This document shows, in pieces, positions 11,961-23,412 of a DNA stretch of 64,000 nt. A program made the position numbers and the translations under genes. Each line of letters starts with the position of its first letter. Within the stretch, counting starts at the first letter, position 1. Below the pieces are notes generated by a model. It worked only from the letters and a program-made list of their open reading frames with translations, had not been told where the DNA came from and made no database searches. The DNA lies in contig JAYESD010000001.1 in NCBI GenBank assembly GCA_036927565.1, positions 71,691,751-71,755,750 of the forward strand, written 5' to 3'. The stretch is from Tuctoria greenei. Its lineage: Eukaryota > Streptophyta > Magnoliopsida > Poales > Poaceae.

Positions 11961-12616
11961 TGTCGAAGTGTTCTAACAACACTTCTCCTGGTACTACTAA
12001 GAAGTAGTTCGCGGAGGCGTATTTAGGCAAGAAGTAAAATAAATATCCAAGAGCAAGATGACACAAAGAGTTTTATGTGGTTTGGGACGCTAAGCATAAT
12101 ACCCTACTCCACAGGGTGTTTGTGTATTGTAGAGCTTGGAGCGAATAAGATGGTGAGCTAGTATAAATGACTTGCTTTCTACCGTGCAGCGTAGCTCTTT
12201 TATATACCAAGGACTGGTTATTACAATGTGTGCCATGGGCCGACAGGTGGCCCTGATAGCAATAACCGTCCTATACATGATCTACGGTGTTAAGGGTGGT
12301 TAATAGTGTGATAATGTACCTTAACGGCATCGTTACCGGTCTTTATAGTGCTCTAATCCTATGTCATTAATATGGCATTAATGACACATTAACAATGTCT
12401 TGTAACAGCCGACTGATAGCCCTTGAATGTCCATGCTGTTGGAGATTCCGGTGTCTTCCTGTTGCAGACATAGACCCGGACGTGTTACACGTGATAGCTC
12501 CAGAGCTTCCCTCTACGGGGAGGTAGGTCCGGAACTACTAGACACGTGGTAGCTCTGGAGCTTCCCTCTGCAGGCAGGTAGGTCTAGAGCTACTATACAC
12601 ATGCAGGGAATCGACA
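11961..12616 (-). repeat. 5' LTR of Tat A, internally deleted
   Basis: Begins TGTCGAAGTG and ends AATCGACA. It is 656 bp versus 896 bp in its duplicate at 34457-35352. About 240 bp containing most of the G-box repeats is missing just before 12601. Confidence 0.85.
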
Positions 12617-13639
12617 TTATCTAAGTGGTGTAAAACCATGTATGATGAGATAAGATCTAAGGATGCCATCAAGGTTTGAGTTTCAATCATAGTTCAATCA
12701 TAGTACTTGATAGAATCAAAACAATATACTTTAATGTGTCTACAAGATTAAGCGCGATTCTAAACGGAAAATTCCATTTTGATTTGACTTGTAGCTAAAA
12801 GAACTCACTCAATGAGCAATTCCTCTAGAATCATTGAGTTACTAGTAGTGCGTTATGAATCATTTTACATCAGATGGACGTAAAACAACCTTTTCCATTA
12901 AGATTTGCATATGGATGTCTATGTGACACAACCGAAGGGTTGTTGTTAAGATTAAATGACTCTTGAGATGCTTCTTAGAGAATTTCACTTCTGATGTCAA
13001 TTAAGCATTACAAAATCCTAAGAGCGATTAGACTATACCATAGTTTGTTTTTTCAAGATGAGTGAGAAGGAAACTCACAAGTATACTAAGTTGAATTTAC
13101 ATTATACATTGTTTGTATGTAGTAATGCAATTCTCTCATACGAAATTAAGAGATTTTGTCGATAAGAAGATCTAGGTGAATAATTTCATGAGCTAGGAAT
13201 TAGAAATTCATCATGATCATGGTAAAGGGGTGCTAGTCTTATTTAAGATAGCATATTTAGCGTACTCAAGGAGTACAATATGTATGCTATTGAAACTTCT
13301 CCTGCTTAGATAGTCAAGGATGATAAGTTTAAGAATTATGTATGTTTTGGGAACCAATGATTGGTCGACCATATGAGTTCGGTTCCATACGCTTCTGTTG
13401 TCGGAAGCATAAGATATGCTTGAGTAAGTGTTTATCTTGACTTAAAGTTAGCCCGGGATACTTGGCAGAGATATTAGGCCGTCCTAGTGGTTGAGCACTA
13501 GAAGACATTTAATAATTTACTTAAGAAGGTGCAATGCACATAAGGCCTCATGTTAAGATATTGTAAGTCAAAACTCACTTGACGAAGTGAGCTTCTTTGT
13601 TTAGTTTCGCGAATTGTGTAGATTTCTAAGAATTCCACG

Positions 13640-13700
<61 letters not shown>

Positions 13701-14286
13701 GGAGTTATCTCGTTGAAAAACTCCAATCAAATAGTTAGTGCATCATCCACAATGCATGGCAAACTTTGTTATTCATGATGAGGCCAACAAGCAGGCGATA
13801 GCTTTGCCCGATTTTATGAGCGGTCGACAGCACGAACCACTTAAGTAATACTACAATAATAAGTTTGTAGTATCATAATTTCACAAAAATGAGTCGAGTG
13901 AAACTATCAAGCACATCAACGTTAAGTTTAGTGTTGTGAAAGATAATATCCAGGATCACAATTAGTGACGAGCATAAAAGAATCAAGCGAAAGCTTGTGG
14001 TACCGTTTACAAAGGGTTTTCCGCCCAAGTGTTCAGTGAACACGAAGCACGCATGGGTTTTGAGTGGAAACCTGTGAACTATCCGGGATACAAGGGGCCA
14101 ACTAAGTATAAGATTATTTCTAAACATGAGAAATATCATGGTCCTCGGGTCAAGCAGTGCGTAAATGGCTGTTTTGATGCGTTGTGCCTTTTATGTCAAA
14201 ATGTGAGGAAATGTACATTAAGTTAAGTAATTAAGTAATTAAGTTAATAAGTTGGTAAGTTTTAGTTCTGTGGTCAAGGGGGAGAA
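12617..14286 (+). pseudogene. Ancient copia remnant (RT/RNase H region)
   Basis: Highly decayed plus-strand sequence with short stretches typical of copia polyproteins. These include an RT-start-like segment right after the Tat insertion (SKWCKTMYDEIRS) and an RNase H-like segment around 13740-13930 (DEANKQA, HKNESSETIKHINVK, VVKDNIQDHN). The conserved tail is near 14000-14030 (PFTKGFPPKCSVNT). It ends in a polypurine tract (AAGGGGGAGAA) immediately before TGTTAG at 14287, as in copia elements. Many stops. Tat A is inserted into it; copy 2 counterpart starts at 35353. Confidence 0.65.
13641..13698. repeat. (TA)n microsatellite, ~29 repeats
   Basis: Uninterrupted TA dinucleotides inside the copia remnant. 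The duplicate at about 36254-36307 is slightly shorter, so the tract has changed length since the duplication. Confidence 0.95.
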
Positions 14287-14700
14287 TGTTAGAAAGTTGA
14301 CCACGTCACGGTATGGGGGTGCCCCATACCGAGTCCTCTCCCTATCCGCACCGTAATCGGGGGTGCTAACCAACTCCAAGTCGTAGCCCCCTCTCACGCC
14401 TGCAGAGATATAAGGAGGAAGCAGTTAGAACCAAAAGAACGATCTAACCGACACTTCCCCACGTTCTCCCTTGAGGCCACCGATTGACAACTACAGGAAG
14501 TGAGGGGAAGGCCCTCGACCCCGTTGTCTAGATCTCCGACTCCGTTGCCCAAACCGCCGCCACCTCTACACCTCCGGTAACTCCTTGGCCGACTACTCCC
14601 CATCCAGTGAAGGTAGGCCTAATCCATTCTTGCTATTTTGTCTACTTCATCATGTTCTAGCATCTAGATGACTATACTCTACCTCAGTTGATTGTCGATT
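14287..14700 (+). repeat. Probable 3' LTR of the copia remnant (right end not placed)
   Basis: Starts TGTTAG directly after the polypurine tract, contains the CACGGTATGGGG..CCCCATACCG inverted repeat and a TATA-like AGATATAAGG at about 14406. The CA end cannot be fixed, because there is no second LTR to compare and copy 2 has lost this region. Confidence 0.55.
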
Positions 14701-15148
14701 AGAAGTTGAGTCAATTAGTTTTAAGCACCCAATTAGATTCGTGCCTAGTGATTAGATGAACTCTCAGATATAACCTCTTTATCTAATAGTTACTGTATTT
14801 TTTATACTTAACTCTTCATCTAACAATAGTATTTATACTTTTTTTGTGTTATCACGTGAAAGAGTTTGAGTGAAAAAATACAATAATCATTGAATGAAGA
14901 TCGTATGGCTTGAAAGATATTTTTGCACAATTGCACGGAAGTGTTGATTGCAATCATTCGTTCCCATTTTAAGACGGACTATGGCAAAAAAAAAGAACTT
15001 CTATTTCAACATTTGGGTAGGACTACATTAGATTTCATGTACTCATTTTTTTATCTCTAACCGCAAACCTATTGTGATCGCGACTGTGATTGTTTGCTTG
15101 CCTCCCAATCAGCAAGGCAGGGTGAGGGGCAGCAGGGCGGGGCGGCAT
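14701..15148. other. No gene seen
   Basis: AT-rich sequence between the probable copia LTR and the RBMX2-like fragment. I see no coding frame or repeat structure I can support. Confidence 0.5.
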
Positions 15149-15495
15149 GTGGCAAAGGTGATTAACCAAAACCTGAAGGCGGTGCTCCTAGGCATCCGGG
15201 AGGACGCATTGTGGTACACGAAGTTCAAGTACTCTGCCTATGTTTTCGTCAGTGGCATCCCCTATGACCACATTGATGGTGACCTTACTAATGCCGCATG
15301 CCTTCCTCTTCCCCTCCCCTCCCATTCTTAGAATCTCAGCAGCAGAGGAGATCTAACAAGTTCCTGACCTCGCGCAGGTACGACGAGGTGGTCCACGTCA
15401 ACCTCGTGTGTGATCCGGGCACTAGGAAACCCATGGGCTTCACATTCCTCATTTATGAGGACTAGAGGAGCACAATGTTCATAGTTGGTAAATGA
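15149..15495 (+). pseudogene. Fragment of an RBMX2/Snu17-like RRM protein gene
   Basis: Exon-like segment about 15149-15300 reads VINQNLKAVLLGIRED and KYSAYVFVSGIPYD. These match the N-terminus and RNP2 strand of plant RBMX2-type (Ist3/Snu17, CCCH zinc finger protein) genes, which act in the spliceosomal RES complex. An intron-like gap follows, with AG acceptor at 15376-15377. A second exon segment (15379-15495) reads YDEVVHVNLV and MGFTFLIYED, covering the RNP1 region, then an in-frame TAG at 15463-15465. Retention of the intron argues for a DNA-level copy, not a retrocopy. The rest of the gene is absent. The fragment lies within the 3.3-kb block missing from the second duplicate. Assignment rests on recognition by eye. 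Confidence 0.7.
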
Positions 15496-17410
15496 AATTG
15501 CATCTAGATATACTTTGTGGGTTTTGGATGATTGATGAAAAATAATTAAAGAGCTAATGAGTTTTATCCAAAATAAGTACAAGTCTCAATTGATAAAGGA
15601 TGTGTAGAACCCTAAAAAGGAAATTGAGAAGGCGTTGAAAACTTAATCATAGGGATTATGGCTTTATTCTTATTGAGCCTAAGAACGTCGTACTATCAGG
15701 GGACACATCATTAAGAGAGCATGATAATCTCTGGGAGCTCAAATTTTTAGTAAGAATTAGGTTGAGTGAGAATGTCCTAAAAGTAACACTTTGTGAGGGG
15801 TCCGGACTTGTCTGGGTTCTTGACCGGACTAGTCCGAAGTGCCCCCGAACATAACCGAAGTAGAATGGATCAAGCCTTTCTAGAACCTTTTGGACATGTC
15901 CGAAGTGGTCCGTACTAGTCCGGACATTCCAGACTAGTCTGTTGTTACTACAGAGCAAAAGGCTAGTCTGTTTGTTTTGCAGGGACTAGTCTGAACCAGT
16001 ACATAATCCAGCCTCTGAGACTAAGTTCTTCGCAGATTTGTCCATTGTCAAACGGCAACATGTCTTTGTACTAGCTTGAACTAGTGCAGAGCTTTAGGAC
16101 TTTGGGGCACTATGGCTAAGATCGAGGAGCCAAACTTGTCCATTCTCCGAGGACCGGGGTTCCGAAATCCAGGAATTGCAATGGATGATGTCGTGCGATG
16201 CGACGTCCAACAACACATGCAAAAAATATGACAAAATAAATATGAAACTCTATATGCAGGAACTTGTAGTTTAGGAAGCTGAAAGTTGCATAATCGACTT
16301 CGTGTACAAGTGCATCCTTAATTTTAGACTTCATCACAGGACACCCAAACGTCGAACCAGTTCTTTCATCACAAGCATGAGGTGCCTGCACGGAGCACAT
16401 GCGACGATGTTGCACTAGCGGATTTCCACCTTGCTGCACTCAACCCACTCCATTAAGATAGCAGGGCATGCCTTGACACTCAAGTTAACGAGTTGCATCG
16501 GTTTACTGGAGCTCATGTATCCATTATGTCACTGGTATATTTCAAACATGTCCAGCGGGGTCGCACATGGATTGGTCCACAATTGACACAGTCAGGGCTA
16601 TGCACACAAGGCGATGTCCCATTGCATCCTAACCCCCCGCCTGATCTCCATTTACAAATTAGTGAACCATTCTCTCAAACTCGATCCCTTGTATCGATTC
16701 CGTATCCCGTGAGTAGATTTCAGCTACTCAGCTTCTCCAGAATTCCCTACAATATTAGCATGATAATTTGGACACGTGGAGCTACAGACCTACCCATAGA
16801 CTCCATGGGTTTTGTGGGGTCATGCATTTGGATTGTGAAACACCATAGACTTAATGCACAATTTAAACCATACTCATATGTGTGATATAAACAAAAACTT
16901 TGTAAAAAGTGTTAAAAACAAACTGAGACTTCCCTTGCCGTGGTTTGAATTGAAACAGAGTCCAACAAGATGTTGTCGATGGCTTCGGATCTGCTCGAGC
17001 TCGGTTACTAACCGACATGCAAATGAGTCAAATAGTGATAATATGGACATAAGTATGCTAGACGTAGTTTGGAACATAAATATAGTCCAACGCTCCTGAG
17101 ATTTTTACAGTGGAGAACAGGGAATAGGAATGGAATGTTGCCAAGTTTCAGAATATTTCATGAAGGTATGTGGTCACTGAGATTCTACAAACTTTAACAT
17201 ATGGACTAGTAAGTTTTCCTTTTAGGATTGGTCTTAAGGAGTTCAACAAAATTGGTTTCACATTATTCTAAGATTTCTACAGGCAGATATTAATTTTACA
17301 AGTTGCTAGGATTTTCTGAAAAAGTTTGTGGTGTTTTTTGGAATTTTCATGGACATATTGCAAAGGAACACAGTTTGACTGACTTAACCATGTCCAATGA
17401 AGCTGAAATT
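15496..17410. other. Unassigned repeat-like sequence, no gene supported
   Basis: 15790-16030 repeats CTAGTC/GGACTAGTCC-like words in both orientations. 16135-16260 is similar to 50520-50640 (shared GAGGACCGG, TGTCGTGCGATGC, CCAACAACA), so both belong to one dispersed repeat family. The part beyond about 16450 may be LTR sequence of the chromovirus remnant. No coding region can be supported. Confidence 0.45.
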
Positions 17411-18600
17411 TTTACTAGAGTTCAAAGGTATTCAAAGGAAGGTTTTGGCAAAAATTGTGAATTTTCCAAATAGTATATCACATGAATTAATTCCCAAAAC
17501 TTTAGATCAAAGGAATTATTGAGAAAATCCAGGGATTTTTATACCAATTAAATTGCACCACTGCAAAAGTACTAGTCATAATGGTTCTAACAAAATTTAT
17601 TTGGGAAGTTTTGGACGATCCTTGAAGGAGCTATGATTTTCTAAAGTTGGGACATATTCTGGATTTTCTTTTCTATTAAAAAATTCAAATAACTGCAGTT
17701 GGGCCCACTCCATTTGAATGGACCAATGGCAGACGAGCCACACAGGGCCACTGGATTATAAGCCATAGAAACAAAAGATCGCCAGCCATAGAAGATCTGG
17801 CCGAGGGCTTGTGCCGCTGACTCGTGGGGCTGCCCCCCGTTCTTCCACCTCGCAATCGGGGTGCGCTCACGGTGGCGCTCTCGCCTGCGCTGAGTTCTCG
17901 TGCTCTGCTACAACTTGTGCTCACCACCAGGGCCTAACTTCGAATGCTGAAGACGCCTGTGGGGTCAACTGGTGGCGGAGATGGCTGTAACTTCTCGCGC
18001 GATGAAGGTGGCGGAATGAAGCTTGTCGGCGAGCTCGAACTCCCCCAAACCTAGATCAAAGGTCTTGGTTTTTGATCCACAAGCTTCATGGAGATATGCC
18101 GAGTCAGAATCTAATTCGCAAGTGCATGATATAAGCTGGAAACACAGCCTCATCGATGACATAGGTACTTTTTGCCGCCGGCTTGAAAAACTTGAGTTCT
18201 CGAGACGAAACTCGATAGTTTCCACTGCCTCTTGCTCAGGGGTACTCGCAAGGACACTAGGAACAATATCCTTAATTAGAATGACCAATGAATCAATTGT
18301 GTACAAATAATTAAACAAAAACCTAGTGGCGGCTCTATGCACATGCCAAGGCAACTCTTCAAAATACGGTGATGTTGCTTAAGTAAACCGAACCTAATTG
18401 GATAGGATCAAAGTGCAGGTGACAGCACACATTTTGTCAGCTGGGAGGAAGGCTTGATGGTGGCTGGTTCAATGATGCGACAATGAGCACAGAAGGATCG
18501 TCGGTGTCACCTCTGAGCAGCTGCGACAATGCTGCAAAATCTGGCTATATTACGCAAGGAAACGAGGAACGGATTAACGGGGAAGGTAGAGGAGGTACTT
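17411..18600 (-). repeat. Probable chromovirus LTR portion left of Copia 1
   Basis: Contiguous with 23413 before Copia 1 inserted, as shown by the copia target-site duplication. It is therefore probably part of the same long LTR that begins (minus strand) at 24126. No second LTR is available to prove the extent. Short frames here (for example 17965-18354 minus) have no family I recognise. Confidence 0.4.
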
Positions 18601-18605
18601 GCGTC

Positions 18606-18806
18606 TATTAGAAATAGAATATAAGACGTATGAATCAATCTATTATTTTGTATTGCCGTGTATAGGAGATATAATCATATCTAGAAGGTTAGGATTGATA
18701 TGATTGTGATTGTATCCAAACCAACCATGTAAATCTCATGTACGGCTCTTATATAAAGATCATGTAGGCTCCTAAGGGAGTTAACACGCTTCACCATATT
18801 TTATAA
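18606..18806 (+). repeat. 5' LTR of Copia 1
   Basis: 201 bp, starts TATTAGAAATAG and contains a TATA-like CTTATATAAAG. The end (TTATAA) is decayed relative to the TAATCA end of the 3' LTR and is immediately followed by the primer-binding site. Confidence 0.9.
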
Positions 18807-18850
18807 TGGTAACCAGAGCCAGCCTCTTCTAAAACAATCGTCCAAGCAAC

Positions 18851-19755
18851 ATGTCGACGAGTTCTTCATCCATGTCGACGACGATTTTGCCGGCACTCCG
18901 TCCACCTGTCGCCGAGAAACTCACAAGAGAAAATTTTCTCTTATGGAGGGCTTAGTTCCTCCCGGTGCTACGAGGAGCGCAACTTACGCACTATCTTGAT
19001 CCAGAAGTGAAGCCACCACCTGAAAGAATATCCGTCACAAAAGAGGATAAGAAGGTGGAAGTTGTAGCAAATCCAGAGTATGCAGCCTGGATTCCACAGG
19101 ACCAACAAGTGTTGGCGTATCTCCTCAACTCTTTATCAAAAGAGGTGCTAGCTCATGTGGCAACAAAGGAGACAGCAGCTGAAGCCTGGAAGACTGTTCA
19201 AGAATCTCTTGCCTCTCAGTCTAAGGCAAAAGTGGTTAATCTAAGGTTTTCCCTAACCAACACAAAGAAGGGTGATCTAACAATGTCACAATACTTTGGG
19301 AAGATGAAAAGACTAGCAGATGAACTAGCTTCAATAGGCAAGGTACTTGATGATGAAGAAATAGTGTCATATATTTTGAATGGACTAGGCTCCGACTACA
19401 CTCCTCTTGTCTCCTCGGTGATGGGAAGAGTCGATCACATCACGGTGAATGAACTCTACTCTTAAGCTTTGGGCTATGAATACCGACAAAATATGCTTCA
19501 AGCAGAAGAGCAATACAGTATACCTTCTGCTAATGTGGCCATGCGAGGACGTGGTCGTGGAAGAAATAGTGGAAGTGGAGGAAGAGGCCCTGCTGGTCGA
19601 GGTCAAAATAGAGGAGGCGGTCAGAGAGGAGGCCTCACGAGATCAGACCAAGGAAGCACTAGTCAAAACCAAAAAGTGTTCTGTCAAATCTGTGGAAAAT
19701 CGAACCATGAAGCCACTGACTGTTGGTATCGATATGAGCAAGATTACAGAAAATA
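18851..19755 (+). pseudogene. Copia 1 gag
   Basis: ATG at 18851 (MSTSSSSM). A TAG interrupts the frame about 35 codons in (GGCTTAGTTCC), where copy 2 has instead lost a base. Downstream the UBN2-type copia gag domain is recognisable (DLTMSQYFGKMKRLADEL, YILNGLGSDYTPLV). A further TAA lies at about 19463, then an Arg/Gly-rich stretch and a CCHC zinc knuckle CQICGKSNHEATDC near 19680-19725. Confidence 0.88.
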
Positions 19756-22700
19756 AGAGAGGTTTGCTGGTGCTGCCACAATCATATGGGGTTGATACGA
19801 ACTGGTAAACTGATACTGGTGCCATTGACCACATTATAGGAGAATTAGACAAGCTCACACCACATGGAAATTAACCAAGGTCAAGACCAGATTCATGCTG
19901 CTAGTGGAAAAGGTATGTGTATTAGTCACATTGGTAGTACCTCGATTTATTCCCCTAAGAAATCATTACTACTTGATAATGTCCTTCATGTTCCTAGTTC
20001 AAAAATCAATCTTTGTTCTGTCCATAAACTTGCAAAAGACAACAACATTTTCTTTGAATATCACCCTTGGTGTTTCTTCATTAAGGATCGAATCACGAAG
20101 AACACAATTCTTGAAGGCAAGTGTGAAGGAGGTCTCTACCCATTAAAGCCTACATTCAAGCCTAGCAGCAAGTATGGTCTAGCTATAGTCAAGCCTACAA
20201 TAGAGTTGTGGAATAGTCGTCTTGGCCATCCCTCATTTGTTATAGTTAATAATGTTGTAAAGAATAATGATCTTTCTTTTTCTTTTGACTCCTGTGATAG
20301 ACGTGTGTGTGATGCTTGTCAAAGGGCAAAAAGTCATCAACTTCCTTACCATAAATCCCATAGCGTATGAAACTTTCCTCTTGAGCTTATTCACCCTGAT
20401 GTATGGGGGCTAACACCCAAGTCAATCTATGGAAACAAGTATTATGTGAGCTTCATAGATGATCACAGTAAATATACTTGGATCTATTTCCTCAAAAACA
20501 AAGCTGAGGGTTTCCATGACTTTCATAATTTTCAAAACCTAGTCGAAAGAAGGTTCAACCGGAAAATCATCACGGTTCAAACCGACTGGGGTGGTGAATA
20601 TGAAAAACTAAATTCATTCTTTCAAAAAATAGGAATCACACATCACGTCTCTTGTCCTCATGCACACCAGCAAAATGGTGCTGCAGAAAGAAAACATAGA
20701 CATATCATAGAGGTAGGTCTTGCTTTGTTAACAAATGCTTCAATTCCACTGAAGTTTTGGGATGAGGCATTGATAACCGCAACCTATCTCATCAACTTCT
20801 TACCCTCTCGTGTCATCTCAATGAAAACACCCACATACATTATACTCGGCCAGAACCCCTCCTACTCGGATCTCAAAATCTTTGGTTGTGCTTGTTGGCC
20901 CAATCTAAGACCTTACAACAATAGAAAATTTGCCTTCAGATCTGCCCAGTGTGTTTTCCTCGGCTACAGTCCAATGCACAAAGACTTCAATTGCCTTGAA
21001 CCAAAAACTGGACGGGTTTATATCTCTCGTGATGTAATCTTCGATGAATTTTTTTCCTTTCTCAGAATTGCATGAAAATGCTGGTGCAAGATTGAGAAAA
21101 GAAATGCTGCTTTTACCCTCACATTTGCAGTCAAGTTGTTTTGGTTCAGGGGATATCTCACGTAATACTAATGTAACTAATGCTACTGACCTTTCTTGTG
21201 AGCATGGCGAGTTGCAGGAACAAACAGAATAAAGGCAAGAAAATGAAAGCCCTCTGGAAATTCTGCTGCAAATACACAGAATGAGGGGGCTAAACCGAAT
21301 GATGTGCAAATGAGACAAGAAATCGCAGAAAGAGAGGAAGATTTGGCACAAAACACGAGAGAGGTGCAACGTGCAGACTGGCCGGATCAAGCAACTCCCG
21401 CGCGATGTGTGATGAGATCGAATCCCGGCGCCACAAATGCCATTGATTCGCCTCTGCGGGGAGGATCGGCGCAGCAGTCGGTGCAGCAAATCACAGGCAG
21501 ACAAGCAAAAACCAATCATGAGGGTGGCACTGAAAACGAAGTTGATCTGTCTCCTGCTGAAGGTGAAGGATCAACTGTGCATGTGGATCCTGTAGCTCAA
21601 CCAGTGCAACAATATATGAGAACAAGGTACCAATCTGGGATTGTCAAGCCGAAAACTTATACCGATAGCACAGTTAGGTACTCCTATTTTACCACGACAG
21701 GAGAGCCTCAAAGTCTTCAAGAAGCACTGGGAGATGAGAGATGGAAACATGCGATGGATCATGAGTTCCAAGCCTTACAAAATAATCAGACGTGGCGGCT
21801 GGTACTAGAAAAGCAAGGCATAAACATCATTGACTGCAAATGGGTGTACTGATTAAAGAAAAAGGCAGATGGATCCATCGATTGATATAAGGCAAGACTT
21901 GTACCTAAAGGGTTTAAACAACGGTATGGACTGGATTATGAAGACACCTTCATCCCGGTTGTTAAAATTGCTACAGTCAGATTAGTTCTTTCAATTGCAG
22001 TCTCAAACAACTGGGTGATAAGGCAATTGGACATCCAAAATGCGTTCCTCCATGGCATTCTTGAAGAAGAAGTTTATATGAAACAACCTCCTGGGTATGA
22101 ATATAGCAAATTCCTTGCACATATTTGCAAGCTTGAAAAGGCTATATATGGGTCAAAACAGGCACCTTGGTTTTGTCTCTTCTCAATCAGATCATTCCTT
22201 ATTCATTTTCAGAAACTCACAGAGGTAACTATTTTCATGTTAATATATGTGGATGATATAATAGTAGCAAGTTCCTCAGAAAAAGCAGTAACGGAATTAT
22301 TAAATGAGTCACGAAATAGCTTGGCATTGAAAGATTTGGGTGATCTCCACTACTTCTTGGGAATCGAAGTAAAAAGGAACAGAGATGGTCTAGTATTGTC
22401 ACAAAGAAAATATGCCAGTGATCTTTTAAGGCATGTCAACATGAGCAAGTGCAAGACAGTATCCACACCGATGAATACTTCTGAAAAACTTTCAGCTCAT
22501 AATGGCACACCTCTTAATGCTGAGGACAGTACAAACTACAGGAGCATAGTAGGTGCGTTGCAATACTCGTCTATTACTAGACCGGATATTGGCTTTGCAG
22601 TGAACAAGATCTCTCAATATCTTCATGCACCGAAGACTGATCATTGGACAGCTGCCAAGAGAATACTTCGGTTTATTCAAGGAATCATCACTCTTGGCTT

Positions 22701-23199
22701 GTCACTAAAAAAGCCACATTCTACTCAATTGAGTGCCTTCTCGGATGCTGACTGGGCAGGGTGCATTGATGATTGGCGCTCTACAGGGGACTTCATGATA
22801 TTTTTCGGTCCAAACTTAATCTCGTGGAGTGCCAAGAAGCAGCCAACTGTCTCTAGATCATCTACTGAAGCTGAACACAAAGCTGTTGCAAATGCCACGT
22901 CCGAAGTGATCTGGTTACAGCTTGTACTCAAAGAGCTAGGAATCAAGGAAAGCAAGGTACCCTGCTTATGGTGCGGTAATCTTGGTGCAACTTATCTGAC
23001 GGCAATTCCAGTTTTTCATGGCAGGATGAAACATGTTGAGATCGACTATCACTTTGTTAGAGAGAAGGTCGTCAGCAAAGAAATTGAAGCCCGACATATA
23101 TCCTCCAAAGATCAAGTGGCTGATGGGTTTACAAAACCTCTATCAGGATCTCTACTCCAAAAGTTTCAAAACAATCTCAACATGAAATGTTTCGATTGA
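19756..23199 (+). pseudogene. Copia 1 pol: protease, integrase, RT, RNase H
   Basis: Protease motif DTGAIDHI near 19811, with a TAA just before it. GAG-pre-integrase segment (LWNSRLGHPSF, CDACQRAK) in 19864-20370. Integrase core in 20446-21075, open, with catalytic-type motifs SFIDDHSK, QTDWGGEYE and NGAAERKHR. RT region with QLDIQNAFLHG at about 22030 and YVDD at 22246-22257. RNase H with SSTEAEHKAV. Compared with copy 2, about 50 bp of RT is missing near 22168, joining two parts of the frame; a 394-codon frame (22015-23199) runs to the end. An in-frame TGA precedes it near 21850. Confidence 0.9.
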
Positions 23200-23216
23200 G
23201 GGAGAGTATTAGAGAT

Positions 23217-23407
23217 AGAATTGAAGACATATGAATCAATCTTTTATCGTGTATTGCCATGTATAGGAGATAGAATCATATCTGGAAGGTTAGGATTGAT
23301 ATGATTGCGATTGTATCCAAGCCAACCATGTATATCTCATGTACTGCTCCTATATAAAGATCACGCGGGCTCCTAAGGGTGTTAACACACTTCACCATAT
23401 TTAATCA
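23217..23407 (+). repeat. 3' LTR of Copia 1
   Basis: 191 bp, TATTAGAGATAG to TTTAATCA, preceded by the polypurine tract GAGGGAGAG. Confidence 0.92.
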
Positions 23408-23412
23408 GTGTC

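Larger units (their letters stand above)
1242..12616 (-). mobile_element. Tat-lineage Ty3/gypsy retrotransposon A (rearranged, defective)
   Basis: Minus-strand element bounded by related LTRs at 1242-1992 (3') and 11961-12616 (5'), with an extra internal LTR at 10960-11859. Order along the minus strand: 5' LTR, primer-binding site and first gag codons, extra LTR, gag C-terminus, protease, RT, RNase H, second RNase H, integrase, then an antisense ORF on the plus strand, then 3' LTR. A large antisense ORF after integrase and a second RNase H are known traits of the plant Tat lineage. Flanking 5-mers TCATC (1237-1241) and TTATC (12617-12621) match at 4 of 5 bases and are the likely target-site duplication. 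The element lacks most of gag and carries many stops, so it is not autonomous. Confidence 0.85.
18606..23407 (+). mobile_element. Ty1/copia retrotransposon 1 (Retrofit/Ale-like), defective
   Basis: LTRs at 18606-18806 and 23217-23407 (TATTAG..TAATCA). PBS-like TGGTAACCAGAGCC at 18807. Gag, protease, integrase, RT, RNase H in copia order. Polypurine tract GAGGGAGAG before the 3' LTR. Target-site duplication GCGTC (18601-18605) versus GTGTC (23408-23412); the duplicate at 37923-42743 has GCGTC on both sides, confirming it. Lesions include a TAG early in gag, frameshifts around the protease and a roughly 50-bp RT deletion. Confidence 0.93.

Noticed and set aside
16116..16439. 107-codon minus ORF with a stretch similar to 50384-50638
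   Set aside because: The similarity is explained by a shared dispersed repeat; no start, domain or codon signal supports a gene.
17965..18354. 129-codon minus ORF, partly conserved at 37449-37661
   Set aside because: Conserved only because it is duplicated; broken in copy 2 and with no recognisable domain.
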